A DNA stretch of 64,000 nucleotides from Saccharothrix sp. HUAS TT1 (GTDB taxonomy: Bacteria; Actinomycetota; Actinomycetes; Mycobacteriales; Pseudonocardiaceae). The notes beneath the pieces were generated by a model. It had not been told where the DNA came from. It was given only the letters and a program-made list of their open reading frames with translations, and made no database searches. Shown here piece after piece: positions 8,767 through 17,455 of the stretch (position 1 is its first letter; each line of letters opens with the position of its first letter). The stretch is from positions 5,890,001 to 5,954,000 of the forward strand of contig NZ_CP160453.1 in assembly GCF_040744945.1 (NCBI RefSeq). The letters run 5' to 3'. A program made the translations under genes and the position numbers.

Positions 8767-9303
8767 GTGACCAAGAACCTCTCCCCCAGCACCGCTCCCG
8801 AGCCGGACGAGCAGTTCGGCGAGGAGGACTTCGCCGCGTTCTGGCGCGACGCCACCGCCGGCGAGGTCCGCGAGACCAAGACCATCTTCGGCGTCACGGT
8901 CGAGGTGCCGACCGACCTGCCGTTGAACTTCGAGAACCTGGTCGAGGCCATGGGCAAGTCCTCCAAGGAGGAGGACGTCAAGAAGCTCGTGGGCATCCTG
9001 TTCGGCCAGGACGTGCTCGACACCTGGAAGGCCCGCGGCTGCACCGGCCGCCAGTTCCAGGTGCTGTTCATGTGGGGCTACGCCAACGGCCAGGGCAAGC
9101 CCACGACGTTCGCCGAGGCCAAGCAGCTGGCCGACGAGGCAGCCGCGGCGGACGCCGAGGGAAAAGCCGCGCCGGTGCCGAACCGGGCGGACCGGCGCGC
9201 AAAGGCGTCTTCGGCGACTCGCGCGTCCGGCGCGGCTGGCCGCTCCTCGTCGCGGACTTCCAGCGCGAGTACCGCATCGCGCCGAAGGACATCCCCGGCC
9301 TGA
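8767..9303 (+). CDS. Tail assembly chaperone, unshifted (G-like) product
   Basis: 178 aa from GTG 8767. The folded part is residues 18-115 (FAAFWRDATAG, LPLNFENLVEAMGK). The last 45 residues are a low-complexity Arg/Ser/Ala tail, as expected when ribosomes stay in the original frame past the shift site. In lambda-like phages this product and its frameshifted extension chaperone the tape measure before tube polymerisation. Confidence 0.8.
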   Translation: MTKNLSPSTAPEPDEQFGEEDFAAFWRDATAGEVRETKTIFGVTVEVPTDLPLNFENLVEAMGKSSKEEDVKKLVGILFGQDVLDTWKARGCTGRQFQVLFMWGYANGQGKPTTFAEAKQLADEAAAADAEGKAAPVPNRADRRAKASSATRASGAAGRSSSRTSSASTASRRRTSPA

Positions 9304-9431
9304 GTCGCCGCGAGTTCCTGTTCTTCCTCAACGGCCTGTCCGACCAGTCGCGCTGGCGGCAGTGGGCGTCCAAGCAGCCCCCCGAGGTGCGCGGCGTGGT
9401 CGCGGTCTCGGCGCTGGTCAACCGCATGTAG
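8767..9431 (+). CDS. Tail assembly chaperone, -1 frameshift (G-T-like) product
   Basis: The second product is read from 8767 to 9165 and then in the -1 frame from 9165 to the TAG ending at 9431, giving about 221 aa. The -1 frame encodes a well-formed T domain (WPLLVADFQREYRIAPKDIPG, then REFLFFLNGL) that has no start codon or ribosome site of its own. The order tube-chaperones-tape measure is conserved in long-tailed phages. The low-complexity tail of the unshifted product further supports real coding switching frame. Confidence 0.85.
9159..9165 (+). promoter_or_regulatory. -1 ribosomal frameshift slippery heptamer GGGAAAA
   Basis: The heptamer reads gaG GGA AAA in the chaperone frame, i.e. 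a canonical X_XXY_YYZ site. Slipping by one base leads directly into the open T-domain frame. No clear pseudoknot was worked out; the downstream 30 bases are very GC-rich and could form a stem. Confidence 0.85.
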
Positions 9432-9446
9432 ACGAGGGGGTGACCG

Positions 9447-11765
9447 GTGGCGCTCACGATCGGCACCCTCGTCGGCTACCTCAAGATCGACCGATCCCAG
9501 TGGGACCGAGGTCTGGACCGCGCCCACGCGGGCATGACCGCGCTCGGGAACCTGGTCGGCGCGATCGGCAGCAAGTCCACGCTGCCGATGCTGGCGCTGC
9601 AGGCGGCCCAGATCGTCCAGGCGGTCGGCCCGGCCACGGGGGCGCTGCTGGCCATCCCCGCGGTGCTGGGCGCGATCGCCTTCGCGATGCAGACCGTGAA
9701 GATCGGCACGCAGGGTGTCGGCGAGGCCATGAAGGCTGCGGCCGAGGGCGACGCCGAGAAGCTGAACGAGGCGCTGAAAGGGCTCTCGCCCAGCGCCCGC
9801 GCGTTCGTCAAGGCGTGGCAGGGCGTCAAGGACGGGTTCAAGCCGATCCAGCAGGCCGTCCAGCAGAACCTGTTCCAGGGCCTGGACAAGAGCGTGACCG
9901 GGCTGACGAAGAACACGCTGCCCGCCCTCGGCAACGGCCTGAAGGCCACCGCCGGCGAGCTCAACGGCCTGGCCCGCGAGGGCCTGGCCGCCGCGTCGAC
10001 GCCGATGTTCGCCGGGCAGCTGGAGCAGACCGGCGCGGGCACGGCCGACGTGCTGCGCGAGCTGCACGGCTCGGTCGCCCCGCTGCCCGGCGCGATCCTG
10101 GGCGTGGTCAACGCCGGGCTGCCGTTCGTGCGGCAGCTGGCCGCGATGGCGGGCGCGACGATCAAGGCGCGCGCGGAGTTCCTGGGCTCGGAGGCGGGCG
10201 CCGAGAAGATGCGCGCCACGATCCAGCGCGGCGTCGACACGATCCGGCAGATGATCCAGATCGGCCAGAACCTGGGTCGCGTGGTGGCCGGGATCTTCGG
10301 CAAGGCCAACGTCGACGGCTCGAACTTCCTGGCCACGATCGTGGATCTGACCGCGCGGATGGCCGCGTGGGTGGCCTCCGCCCAGGGGCAGGAGGCCATC
10401 GGTCGGGCGTTCGATGTGCTCGCCCAGGCTGCGGCGAACGCGGGCCAGGTCGTGCCGCTCGTGCTGGACGCGCTCCAGACGCTGATGAGCGTGGTCAACT
10501 CGCTGCCGGGTCCGGTGAAGGAGCTGGCGCTCACCGCGTTGGCGTGGTCGATCGCGCTGGGTCCGATCGCGGGCAAGCTGGTGGCGGTCGGCGGGGCGGC
10601 GCTCACTCTGCTCAAGGGCGTCGGCGCGATCGGCACGTTCACCGCGTCGGTGTTCCGGATCGTGACCGCGTCCAACGCGGCGTCGGCCGCGACCGCGCGG
10701 GCCTCGGCGGGGATCGTGGCGCGCATGGTCGCGGCGTCCATCGCCGCGGTGGGCGCGGCGGCCCGCACGGTCGCCTCGTGGATCGCGATGGGCGCCGCCG
10801 CGACCGTGCAGGCCGCTCGTCTGGTCGCGGCGTGGGTGATGATCGCGGCGGGGTCGGTGGCGCAGGGCGCGGCGACGCTCGCCAGCATGGCGGTGACCGC
10901 GGCCGGGGTGGTGGCCGGCTGGGTGCTGATGGGCGTGCAGTCGTTGGTCCAGGCCGCCCGGATGGCGGCGGCGTGGCTGATCGCGATGGGTCCGGTCGGC
11001 TGGGTGATCGCCGCTGTCGTCGCGCTGGTCGCGCTGGTCATCGCGAACTGGGAGACCGTCTCGCAGTTCACGAAAGACCTGTGGGACAAGGTCTGGGGCT
11101 GGGTCAAGTCAGCCTGGCAGTCCATTGTGGACGGTGTACGGGCCGGGGTGCGGTGGGTGCTCGACGCCGTGGCCTGGCTCGGCGAGCTGCCAGGCCGGGT
11201 CGGAGCCTGGTTCGCCTCGGTCTACAACGCCGCCGTCGGCAAGCTCGGCGAGCTGCTGTCGTGGCTGGGCGGCCTGCCCGGGCGGGTGCTGTCCGCGCTC
11301 GGCGACTTCGGCTCGCTCCTCCTTCAAGCCGGAAAAGACCTGGTCAACGGCCTCGTACGGGGCATCGGCAACATGGGCGGCGCGATCCGCGACAAGATCA
11401 TGAGCTTCGTCCAGTCCGCCTGGGACGGCGTCAAGAGCTTCTTCGGCATCGCCAGCCCCAGCAAGCTCATGACCTGGGCCGGACGCATGATCGGCCAGGG
11501 CCTCGTGCGCGGCATCGACGGCATGGTCGGCGCGGTCGGCCTGGCCTCCGACCGGCTCGCCGTCGCCGCCACCCCCGACATCGCGCCGGTGGCGCTCGGC
11601 ATGACCGCCGACGGCGGCGCCCCGCAGGGCTCCATCGCGCCCGGGACGGGCCGGGGCGGCGACGGCCGGGCGCTCGTCAGCATCGGCACGTTCGTCGCCC
11701 AGGCCGGGCAGAGCCCTGCCCAGATCGCCGACGAACTGGACTGGAAGTCCAAGGGCAGGGGGTGA
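9447..11765 (+). CDS. Tail tape measure protein
   Basis: 772 aa from GTG 9447. The N-terminus (GYLKIDRSQWDRGLDRAHAGM) is the usual tape measure opening. The middle contains alanine-rich helices and several hydrophobic stretches (residues about 350-540, e.g. GPVGWVIAAVVALVALVIANW) that could insert in the host membrane during DNA entry. The C-terminal part (residues 640-690) has the GIASPSKLM segment seen in many tape measures. The gene is the longest in the tail module and follows the chaperones. At roughly 1.5 angstrom per residue the tail would be near 115 nm, an inference. Confidence 0.9.
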   Translation: MALTIGTLVGYLKIDRSQWDRGLDRAHAGMTALGNLVGAIGSKSTLPMLALQAAQIVQAVGPATGALLAIPAVLGAIAFAMQTVKIGTQGVGEAMKAAAEGDAEKLNEALKGLSPSARAFVKAWQGVKDGFKPIQQAVQQNLFQGLDKSVTGLTKNTLPALGNGLKATAGELNGLAREGLAAASTPMFAGQLEQTGAGTADVLRELHGSVAPLPGAILGVVNAGLPFVRQLAAMAGATIKARAEFLGSEAGAEKMRATIQRGVDTIRQMIQIGQNLGRVVAGIFGKANVDGSNFLATIVDLTARMAAWVASAQGQEAIGRAFDVLAQAAANAGQVVPLVLDALQTLMSVVNSLPGPVKELALTALAWSIALGPIAGKLVAVGGAALTLLKGVGAIGTFTASVFRIVTASNAASAATARASAGIVARMVAASIAAVGAAARTVASWIAMGAAATVQAARLVAAWVMIAAGSVAQGAATLASMAVTAAGVVAGWVLMGVQSLVQAARMAAAWLIAMGPVGWVIAAVVALVALVIANWETVSQFTKDLWDKVWGWVKSAWQSIVDGVRAGVRWVLDAVAWLGELPGRVGAWFASVYNAAVGKLGELLSWLGGLPGRVLSALGDFGSLLLQAGKDLVNGLVRGIGNMGGAIRDKIMSFVQSAWDGVKSFFGIASPSKLMTWAGRMIGQGLVRGIDGMVGAVGLASDRLAVAATPDIAPVALGMTADGGAPQGSIAPGTGRGGDGRALVSIGTFVAQAGQSPAQIADELDWKSKGRG

Positions 11766-11767
11766 CG

Positions 11768-12673
11768 ATGACGCTGCCGCTGCTCTCCTCGCCGGGCTCG
11801 CTGCTCACCACCGACGGCCAGATCGAGTGGCGCGGCACCGTCCTGGGCGGCCTCTCCCCCTACGGGTGGGACAACCTGGAGGGCTGGTACGACCTGCCGG
11901 AGCAGCGCGGCGGCAACGCCCCGCTGCCCGGCTACCACGGGTCGTTCGGGGGCCGGCTGGTCTCCGGCGAGCGCGTGATCGTCTACGACTGGCGGTCCAA
12001 GGCGAACAGCCTCGCCGAGTTCGGCCCGGCGATGGACACCCTGCGCAGGGTCACCGCACCCGACGAGGACCCCGTCGAGGAGGAACTGGTGGTCCGCCTC
12101 GACGGCCGCTCGCTGCTGGCGTGGGCGCGCTGCGACCGGCGCATCATCCCCACCCACCGGCACTACGGCCTGGGCCGCGCGAACGGCTCGCTGCGCTGGG
12201 TGGCCACCGACCCGCGGCTCTACTCGGTCGAGGAGCACGCCGAGCCGGTCTCGCTGGGCGCGCCCGGCGACAGCGGCATCGACTTCGAGTCGGGCGGCGT
12301 GGACTTCGAAGACGGCGGCGTGGACTTCGGCGGCGGCCAGCAGGGCGGCTCGGTCACCGTCACCGCCGGCGGCCACGTCAAGACGTGGCCGCAGCTCGAC
12401 GTCATCGGCCCGACCACCGGGCCCGCGATCGTCTACTCGGGCCGGCTGCTCAAGTTCGACCCCACGTTCGTCGTCCACTCCGGCCAGACGATGACCATCG
12501 ACACCCGGCCCGGCTACCGCACCGTCGAGATCGCCGGCGTGTCGGTACGTCAGCACCTGCTCATCAGCCAGTGGACACCGCTCGTGCCGGACACGCCCAC
12601 CCCGATCCAGTTCACCGCCGCCTACGACGCGGCGTCCCAGCTCGTCGTCCGCTGGCGCGACGCATGGCACTAA
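11768..12673 (+). CDS. Distal tail (Dit-like) protein
   Basis: 301 aa from ATG 11768. It follows the tape measure, as Dit proteins do, and contains the siphovirus tail component pattern with an N-terminal ring domain (DGQIEWRGTVLGG, YGWDNLEGWYDLP) and a C-terminal beta-rich domain. A small imperfect repeat (FESGGVDFEDGGVDFGGG) lies near residues 176-194 between the two domains. The role is the baseplate hub ring linking tube and tip. Confidence 0.75.
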   Translation: MTLPLLSSPGSLLTTDGQIEWRGTVLGGLSPYGWDNLEGWYDLPEQRGGNAPLPGYHGSFGGRLVSGERVIVYDWRSKANSLAEFGPAMDTLRRVTAPDEDPVEEELVVRLDGRSLLAWARCDRRIIPTHRHYGLGRANGSLRWVATDPRLYSVEEHAEPVSLGAPGDSGIDFESGGVDFEDGGVDFGGGQQGGSVTVTAGGHVKTWPQLDVIGPTTGPAIVYSGRLLKFDPTFVVHSGQTMTIDTRPGYRTVEIAGVSVRQHLLISQWTPLVPDTPTPIQFTAAYDAASQLVVRWRDAWH

Positions 12674-12691
12674 CAGCAGAGGAGGTGGCCT

Positions 12692-13927
12692 GTGGCTCCG
12701 CGTAGCTCGTGGGCGACAGGTGGCGGCTCGAATCGCCGCGTCGACGCCGAGGACAGCCGCGCCGCCCTCGGCGCCCTGGTCGTGCCCGGCGACAGCGCCG
12801 TCGACGCCCGCCAGGGACTGCGTCCCGGCCCCGGCAACCCGGGTCTGGTCACCCAGACCGGCACGCCCGGCATCAACGTGCTGGTCAACGCCTACCAGGG
12901 GCTGGTGACCGCGACCCGGGCGACCAGCGGCACCGCCCCGTACGTGGTCACCGAGCCCGCCCAGCTCACGCTGCCGATCCTGGACATCCCCGCCGACCCG
13001 TCGTTGCAGCGCAACGACCTGGTGATCTTCCGGCAGACCGACACCTACTACGGCGACGGCGTCACCGACGAGGACACCCTGCGCGTGTCCGGCGACCCCG
13101 GTGCCGGGGACCCGTCGTTGGCCGCCTACCCCGACTACCTGCCCCTCGCGCGGGTGCGGGTGACCGCGAACGCGACCACGATCACCGACGCGATGATCGA
13201 CGACCTACGGCCCGGCTGGGTCGTGGCACTCGGAGGCATCCTGCCGGTCGAGGACGCCGACGACCGCGCCACGCTGACCGTGTGGGACGGGCTCGCGATC
13301 TACCGGCGGGACCGGAACTGGATCGAGATCCACGACGGCGCCGGCTGGCGGGTCCAGAACACCGCGGTGTGCTCGTCCACCGCCGACCGCGACAGCGCGA
13401 TCACCAGCGCCTACAACGGACAGTTGGCGTTCACCACCGACACCAACCGGCTGTGGATCCGCCGGAGCGGGTCGTGGGTCGCGCTGCCCGACATGCCGCT
13501 GTTCCAGGGACGCCAGATCGTGGCCCAGAACCTGGCGGTGTCCGGCACGTTCTACAACCTCACGTTCACAGCGGAGGACAAGGACAGCCACGGCGGGCAC
13601 TCCACCAGCAGCAACCCCGAGCGGTACGTGGCCCCGCTCACCGGCACGTACGAGCTGAAGGGCGGCTGTGCGTTCGCAGCGAACGCCACCGGCATCCGGG
13701 TCCTGCACTGGGCCAAGAACGGCACCCAGATCCCCGGAGGGGACCTCACCACGCCTAGCGTGGGCGCCGGTGCGGTCACCCGTGCGGGCGCACGCACGAT
13801 CTTCGTGGATCTCACGGCCAGCGACTACGTGACCCTGCAGGCGATGCAGGACTCGGGCGGGGCGCTGTCGACCTACGTCACGTCGCCGGTGCAGGCCACC
13901 ATGACCGTCGAGTACAAGGGCGGCTGA
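12692..13927 (+). CDS. Baseplate / tail fibre-like protein
   Basis: 411 aa from GTG 12692, with GAGGAGGTG just upstream. The N-terminal half has beta structure with bound-edge motifs (DLVIFRQTDTYYGDG). Residues 225-260 include the QLAFTTDTNRLWIRRSGSW segment typical of fibre knobs. The C-terminal 130 residues (from FYNLTFTAEDKDSHGG) have a C1q/TNF-like jelly-roll character (YVAPLTGTYELKGG). It probably binds the cell surface. No chaperone or enterase motif is visible. Confidence 0.65.
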   Translation: MAPRSSWATGGGSNRRVDAEDSRAALGALVVPGDSAVDARQGLRPGPGNPGLVTQTGTPGINVLVNAYQGLVTATRATSGTAPYVVTEPAQLTLPILDIPADPSLQRNDLVIFRQTDTYYGDGVTDEDTLRVSGDPGAGDPSLAAYPDYLPLARVRVTANATTITDAMIDDLRPGWVVALGGILPVEDADDRATLTVWDGLAIYRRDRNWIEIHDGAGWRVQNTAVCSSTADRDSAITSAYNGQLAFTTDTNRLWIRRSGSWVALPDMPLFQGRQIVAQNLAVSGTFYNLTFTAEDKDSHGGHSTSSNPERYVAPLTGTYELKGGCAFAANATGIRVLHWAKNGTQIPGGDLTTPSVGAGAVTRAGARTIFVDLTASDYVTLQAMQDSGGALSTYVTSPVQATMTVEYKGG

Positions 13928-13930
13928 CCG

Positions 13931-15076
13931 GTGGCACCCGAGTGGACCTACACCGTGCACGACCTGCTGACCAACGCGCTGCTGGCCGAGCTGCCGCTGA
14001 CCGGCGTCGGCTACAACCTCGTGCTCAACGACAGCGGCTCGCTCGGCGGGTCGTTCAGCGTCGACCGGCGCCGCAACCCGCGCGGGGTGCGGGTGCGCGA
14101 TCCCTACAACACGACGATGCCGTGCCGGACCTGCGTGTACGCCTGGCGCGACGACGTGCCGCAGTGGGGCGGGATCATCTGGACCCGCAAGTACGACTCC
14201 ACCACCGGCGTGGTGAACATCCAGGCCGCCGACTGGTGGTCCTACTTCGACCACCGCAAGGTCCTGCCGCTGCTGTCGTTCCCGGTCGCGGTGGAGTTCG
14301 AGATCGCCGAGCTGGCGGTCAGCCAGGTCGGCCAGGACCAGAACGACATCGCCCGCTACCTGGTCGAGCTGGCCCAGTCGCACGCCGGCGGCGACCTCGG
14401 CCTGGTGCTCGACGCCACCACGTCCGGCATCGACCGTGACCGCACCTGGCGCGGGTTCGAGCTGGCCGACGTGGGCGAGGAGCTGCGCCGGCTGAGCCAG
14501 GTGCTGGACGGCCCGGACATCGCGTTCGGGGTGTCCCCCTCGGTCGACCCGGTCACCGGGCGTCCGGTCCGGACGATGCGCACCGGCGACCCGATGCTGG
14601 GCCAGCAGGGCGCGGCCTGGGTGTGGGAGTACGGCGCCAACGTCACCTCCTACACCTGGCCGTCGGACGGCACCCGCTACGCGGCGCGCACGATCGCGGT
14701 GGGCAACGGCATGGAGTACGGCACGCCCGTCGCGGTCAGCGAGTCGCGGCCGATCGGGTGGCCGTTGACGGAGACCGAGACGTCCTACAGCAGCGTGTCC
14801 GAACCGGACACCCTCCAGGAGCACGCCGACTCCGACCAGATCGTGTCCCGGCTCCCGGTGGTGCTGCCGACGCTGACCGTCCGCGGCGACCGGACACCGC
14901 GGATCGGCGAGTGGGGCATCGGCGACGACGGCCGCGTGCAGATCGAGGACGACTTCCACACCACCGGCATCGAGACCTCGATGCGGATCGTGCGCGCGGA
15001 CGTCACCCCGGCCGACGACGGCCAGGACGAGACCGTGGTGTTCACCATGGCGCCGCTGCTGGACGACGTCGCGTGA
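13931..15076 (+). CDS. Minor tail protein (hub / tail-associated type)
   Basis: 381 aa from GTG 13931, three bases after the previous stop. The start (WTYTVHDLLTNALLAELPLTGVGYN) and the repeated beta layout match actinophage minor tail proteins located after the Dit gene, which form the tail tip hub. Residues 75-105 hold WGGIIWTRKYDSTTGVVNI, a hub signature. No peptidase or lysin motif is seen in this copy. Confidence 0.7.
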   Translation: MAPEWTYTVHDLLTNALLAELPLTGVGYNLVLNDSGSLGGSFSVDRRRNPRGVRVRDPYNTTMPCRTCVYAWRDDVPQWGGIIWTRKYDSTTGVVNIQAADWWSYFDHRKVLPLLSFPVAVEFEIAELAVSQVGQDQNDIARYLVELAQSHAGGDLGLVLDATTSGIDRDRTWRGFELADVGEELRRLSQVLDGPDIAFGVSPSVDPVTGRPVRTMRTGDPMLGQQGAAWVWEYGANVTSYTWPSDGTRYAARTIAVGNGMEYGTPVAVSESRPIGWPLTETETSYSSVSEPDTLQEHADSDQIVSRLPVVLPTLTVRGDRTPRIGEWGIGDDGRVQIEDDFHTTGIETSMRIVRADVTPADDGQDETVVFTMAPLLDDVA

Positions 15077-15089
15077 GGAGGTGGTGGTC

Positions 15090-15863
15090 GTGGGCCAGGT
15101 GAACCTGCCGACCAACGTGCTCGACCAGATCCGGCAGCTGCGGCAGCAGTTCGCGGAATTCCGCAAGAACGTCGGCCTGTCCAGCGCGATCCTGCGCGGT
15201 GGCGGCGTGTCGCTGCTCGAAGGCGCGTTCCTCAAGATGGTGGACGCCAACGACGTGCTGCGCCTGTTCATCGGCGGATCGGTTTCCACGCCGATGCCGG
15301 ACGGCACACCGCAGCCGGTGTTCATCGTCAACGACGGCAACGGCCAGAACCGGTTCATGATCCTCGACCCGTTTCCCGACCTCGACGGCTACGTGCCCGT
15401 GGTGTGGATCAAGGACCACCTCGACAACATCGTGATGACCAGCGACCGCAACGGCGGCATGGCCGAGCCGTGGATCAGCGTGCCGATGTACCCGCGGGCC
15501 TGGCCGGACGCGTTCCTGGACTCGTCCGGCACGAACCTCACGCTGCCCGTGTCCGCGTGCAACGGCTCGACGGTGTGGGAAGGCCGGATCGGCAAGGTGA
15601 GCCATCCGCGGATCCAGTACGACGTGGTGGCAGGCCGCGTCACCGGCGTCAGCGGCAGCCCGACCTACACGTTCGTGGTCAACGGGACCACCCTCGACAC
15701 CTTCGCCACGACTGGCTACGGCAGCAACCTGCGCGGCCCGTTCGACATCACGAGCATGCTCGGCGGCACAAACGTCTCCGTGCAGCTGAAGGTCTCCGCC
15801 ACAGGCACCAGCACCGACCGGATCGCCACCGACATGAACGGCGTCTGGCTGCGCCAGAGCTAG
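15090..15863 (+). CDS. Tail tip / fibre protein
   Basis: 257 aa. GTG codons occur at 15081, 15084 and 15090; only 15090 leaves proper room for the GAGGAGG site at 15075-15082, so it is chosen. The N-terminal 35 residues form a coiled-coil-like helix (LDQIRQLRQQFAEFRKN), followed by beta-rich repeats and a C-terminal domain. The trimeric-fibre layout and place at the end of the tail module suggest receptor binding. The stop overlaps the convergent minus-strand gene by four bases. Confidence 0.65.
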   Translation: MGQVNLPTNVLDQIRQLRQQFAEFRKNVGLSSAILRGGGVSLLEGAFLKMVDANDVLRLFIGGSVSTPMPDGTPQPVFIVNDGNGQNRFMILDPFPDLDGYVPVVWIKDHLDNIVMTSDRNGGMAEPWISVPMYPRAWPDAFLDSSGTNLTLPVSACNGSTVWEGRIGKVSHPRIQYDVVAGRVTGVSGSPTYTFVVNGTTLDTFATTGYGSNLRGPFDITSMLGGTNVSVQLKVSATGTSTDRIATDMNGVWLRQS

Positions 15864-16327
15864 CGGTACTCCACGAAGTACGGGTTGCCCTCATGGCAGC
15901 CCTGGCCCACACCGGAGAACCAGCCGTGCTCGGGGTGGCGGCACCACGGCATGTCGGGCACGCGTGACGTGGTGGTGGGCGGCGTGGTGGTCAAGGTGTT
16001 GCCGGGCACGCCGGTGGGTTCGACGGGCGGGTCGACCGGGTCGGCCTGCTGCCGCACCGGCGGCTGCTGCGTCCGCTGGCCGCTCTGCACGACCGGGGCT
16101 TGGGGCTGCTCGGCGACGGCCGTGTCGGTGGGCGCGAGGACCACGGTGCTGCTGGCGCTGATCTCCTGTGCCGAGCTGGTGAGGCTGGTCGCGGCCGCGG
16201 CGGTGGTCAGTACGGCGCCCTGCTCGGCGGGCTCGGCCTGGCCGCCCTGCGAGATGGCGAGGCCGGCCACGCCGATCACTGCGACGGCTAACGCCGAGTT
16301 GATCGCGATGAGCGTCTTGCGCTGCAC
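15860..16327 (-). CDS. Membrane-anchored extracytoplasmic protein, antisense 'moron' candidate
   Basis: 155 aa from GTG 16327, with AGGGGG upstream on the minus strand. Residues 1-28 contain one hydrophobic helix (LIAINSALAVAVIGVAGLAI), followed by a long Thr/Pro/Gln/Ser-rich spacer and a short C-terminal module with two cysteines (MPWCRHPEHG, GQGCHEGN). It is the only minus-strand gene inside the late operon. That orientation, and an exported product, fit a prophage gene expressed in the lysogen, for example for surface modification or superinfection exclusion; the role is inference. Confidence 0.7.
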   Translation of the reverse strand: MQRKTLIAINSALAVAVIGVAGLAISQGGQAEPAEQGAVLTTAAAATSLTSSAQEISASSTVVLAPTDTAVAEQPQAPVVQSGQRTQQPPVRQQADPVDPPVEPTGVPGNTLTTTPPTTTSRVPDMPWCRHPEHGWFSGVGQGCHEGNPYFVEYR

Positions 16328-16499
16328 GGAAACCCCCTGGGAGAGAGCGCCCGCGCGTGCGCGCGCGGGCTCGATTGGGTTATCGGCTGGTGGGACGCCC
16401 GACGCTAGCCGCCGTTGCCCGTTTTCACCCTGGTGGATCAAGGAAATTACGGGCCGTACAACGCCCATCACCCAAAGCTAATGGATTCAGGAGGGGTGA

Positions 16500-16763
16500 G
16501 TGGGTGACATCGCTGCGCTGCTGGACTCCCTGGCCAACCTGCTCACGGCTCTGGTCAGCGCGGGCGCGACCGCGACCGCGCTGTGGGGCATCCGCCGCGC
16601 CCGCCGCGAACGGCACAACGCCGCGGAGCAGGGCGTGAGCCGGGCGCTCCAGGCCCTGGTCGACGCCGCCCAGGACGGGCAGATCACACCGGACGAGATC
16701 ACCGAGGTGAGCCGGCACCTCAACCCCGACACCCCAGACGAGCCCCCGGGAGGTACCGGGTGA
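16500..16763 (+). CDS. Small membrane protein of the lysis region
   Basis: 87 aa from GTG 16500, with AGGAGGGG upstream. One hydrophobic segment (residues 3-30, LLDSLANLLTALVSAGATATALWGI) is followed by a basic patch (RRARRER) and a soluble tail with a calcium-like DGQITPDE stretch. It precedes and is coupled to the collagen-like membrane protein gene. It may be a holin-type or regulatory lysis protein; not proven. Confidence 0.6.
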   Translation: MGDIAALLDSLANLLTALVSAGATATALWGIRRARRERHNAAEQGVSRALQALVDAAQDGQITPDEITEVSRHLNPDTPDEPPGGTG

Positions 16764-17452
16764 ACGACGAGCAGCTGACCCGGAAGATGCAGGCCGCAGC
16801 CGACGAGGCCGCGCGCAGCGCCCGCGACCCGGTCGCGCACCGCGCGATCTGGGGCAGCGTCGTCGTCCTCGCCCTCCTCGTCGCCGGTCTGCTGTGGGGC
16901 AACTGGCTGCGCGGGTCGGAGATCGAGCGCCTGGACCAGAGCCAGCGCGAGACGGCCCAGGCCGCCCAGGCGCTCTACGACCAGGTGCGCGCGCTCGGCG
17001 GCACCCCGGCAGTGCAGCCGCCCGCGCCGGGCGAGCGCGGCGAACCGGGCGCCCAGGGGGAGCCGGGTGAGCGAGGCCGTGACGGCGTGGACGGTCAGGA
17101 CGGGACGGACGGCACGACGCCGCCGTGCCTGGCCGAGCCGGGCCAGTGCCGCGGCGCCGACGGCACCGGCGTGCCCGGCCAGCCGGGCACGAACGGTGCC
17201 GACGGTCAGCCGGGCCGCGACGGCGCGCCCGGCAAGGACGGCGTCGACGGCAAGGACGGGCTCGACGGCCGCGACGGGCAGCCGCCAGCGAGCTGGACGT
17301 GGGTGGACGGCGACGGCCGCACCCAGTCCTGCACCCGCAACCCCGGGTCGCCGGACAACGTCCCGACCTACACGTGCACGGGTGAGCCGCCGACCGGACC
17401 GCCCGGAACGACCACCACCACGACCCCGCCCCTACTGCCTCTCAGGAGGTGA
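16760..17452 (+). CDS. Membrane-anchored collagen-like protein
   Basis: 230 aa from GTG 16760 (four-base overlap with the preceding stop). Residues 31-51 form a transmembrane helix (GSVVVLALLVAGLLWGNWL), then a short helix, then Gly-X-Y triplets from about residue 93 to 175 interrupted by a Cys-containing segment (PPCLAEPGQC). The C-terminus has two further Cys and a Thr/Pro tail. Collagen-like repeats in phages usually sit in tail fibres; here a membrane anchor and a position directly before the endolysin suggest a trimeric envelope-spanning stalk acting in lysis or adsorption. The exact role is unknown. Confidence 0.75.
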   Translation: MNDEQLTRKMQAAADEAARSARDPVAHRAIWGSVVVLALLVAGLLWGNWLRGSEIERLDQSQRETAQAAQALYDQVRALGGTPAVQPPAPGERGEPGAQGEPGERGRDGVDGQDGTDGTTPPCLAEPGQCRGADGTGVPGQPGTNGADGQPGRDGAPGKDGVDGKDGLDGRDGQPPASWTWVDGDGRTQSCTRNPGSPDNVPTYTCTGEPPTGPPGTTTTTTPPLLPLRR

Positions 17453-17455
17453 CCC

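Noticed and set aside
17032..17290. Tandem GGC/GAC-rich repeat-like DNA considered as a CRISPR or satellite
   Set aside because: It is the coding sequence of collagen-like Gly-X-Y triplets; there are no constant repeats with variable spacers.
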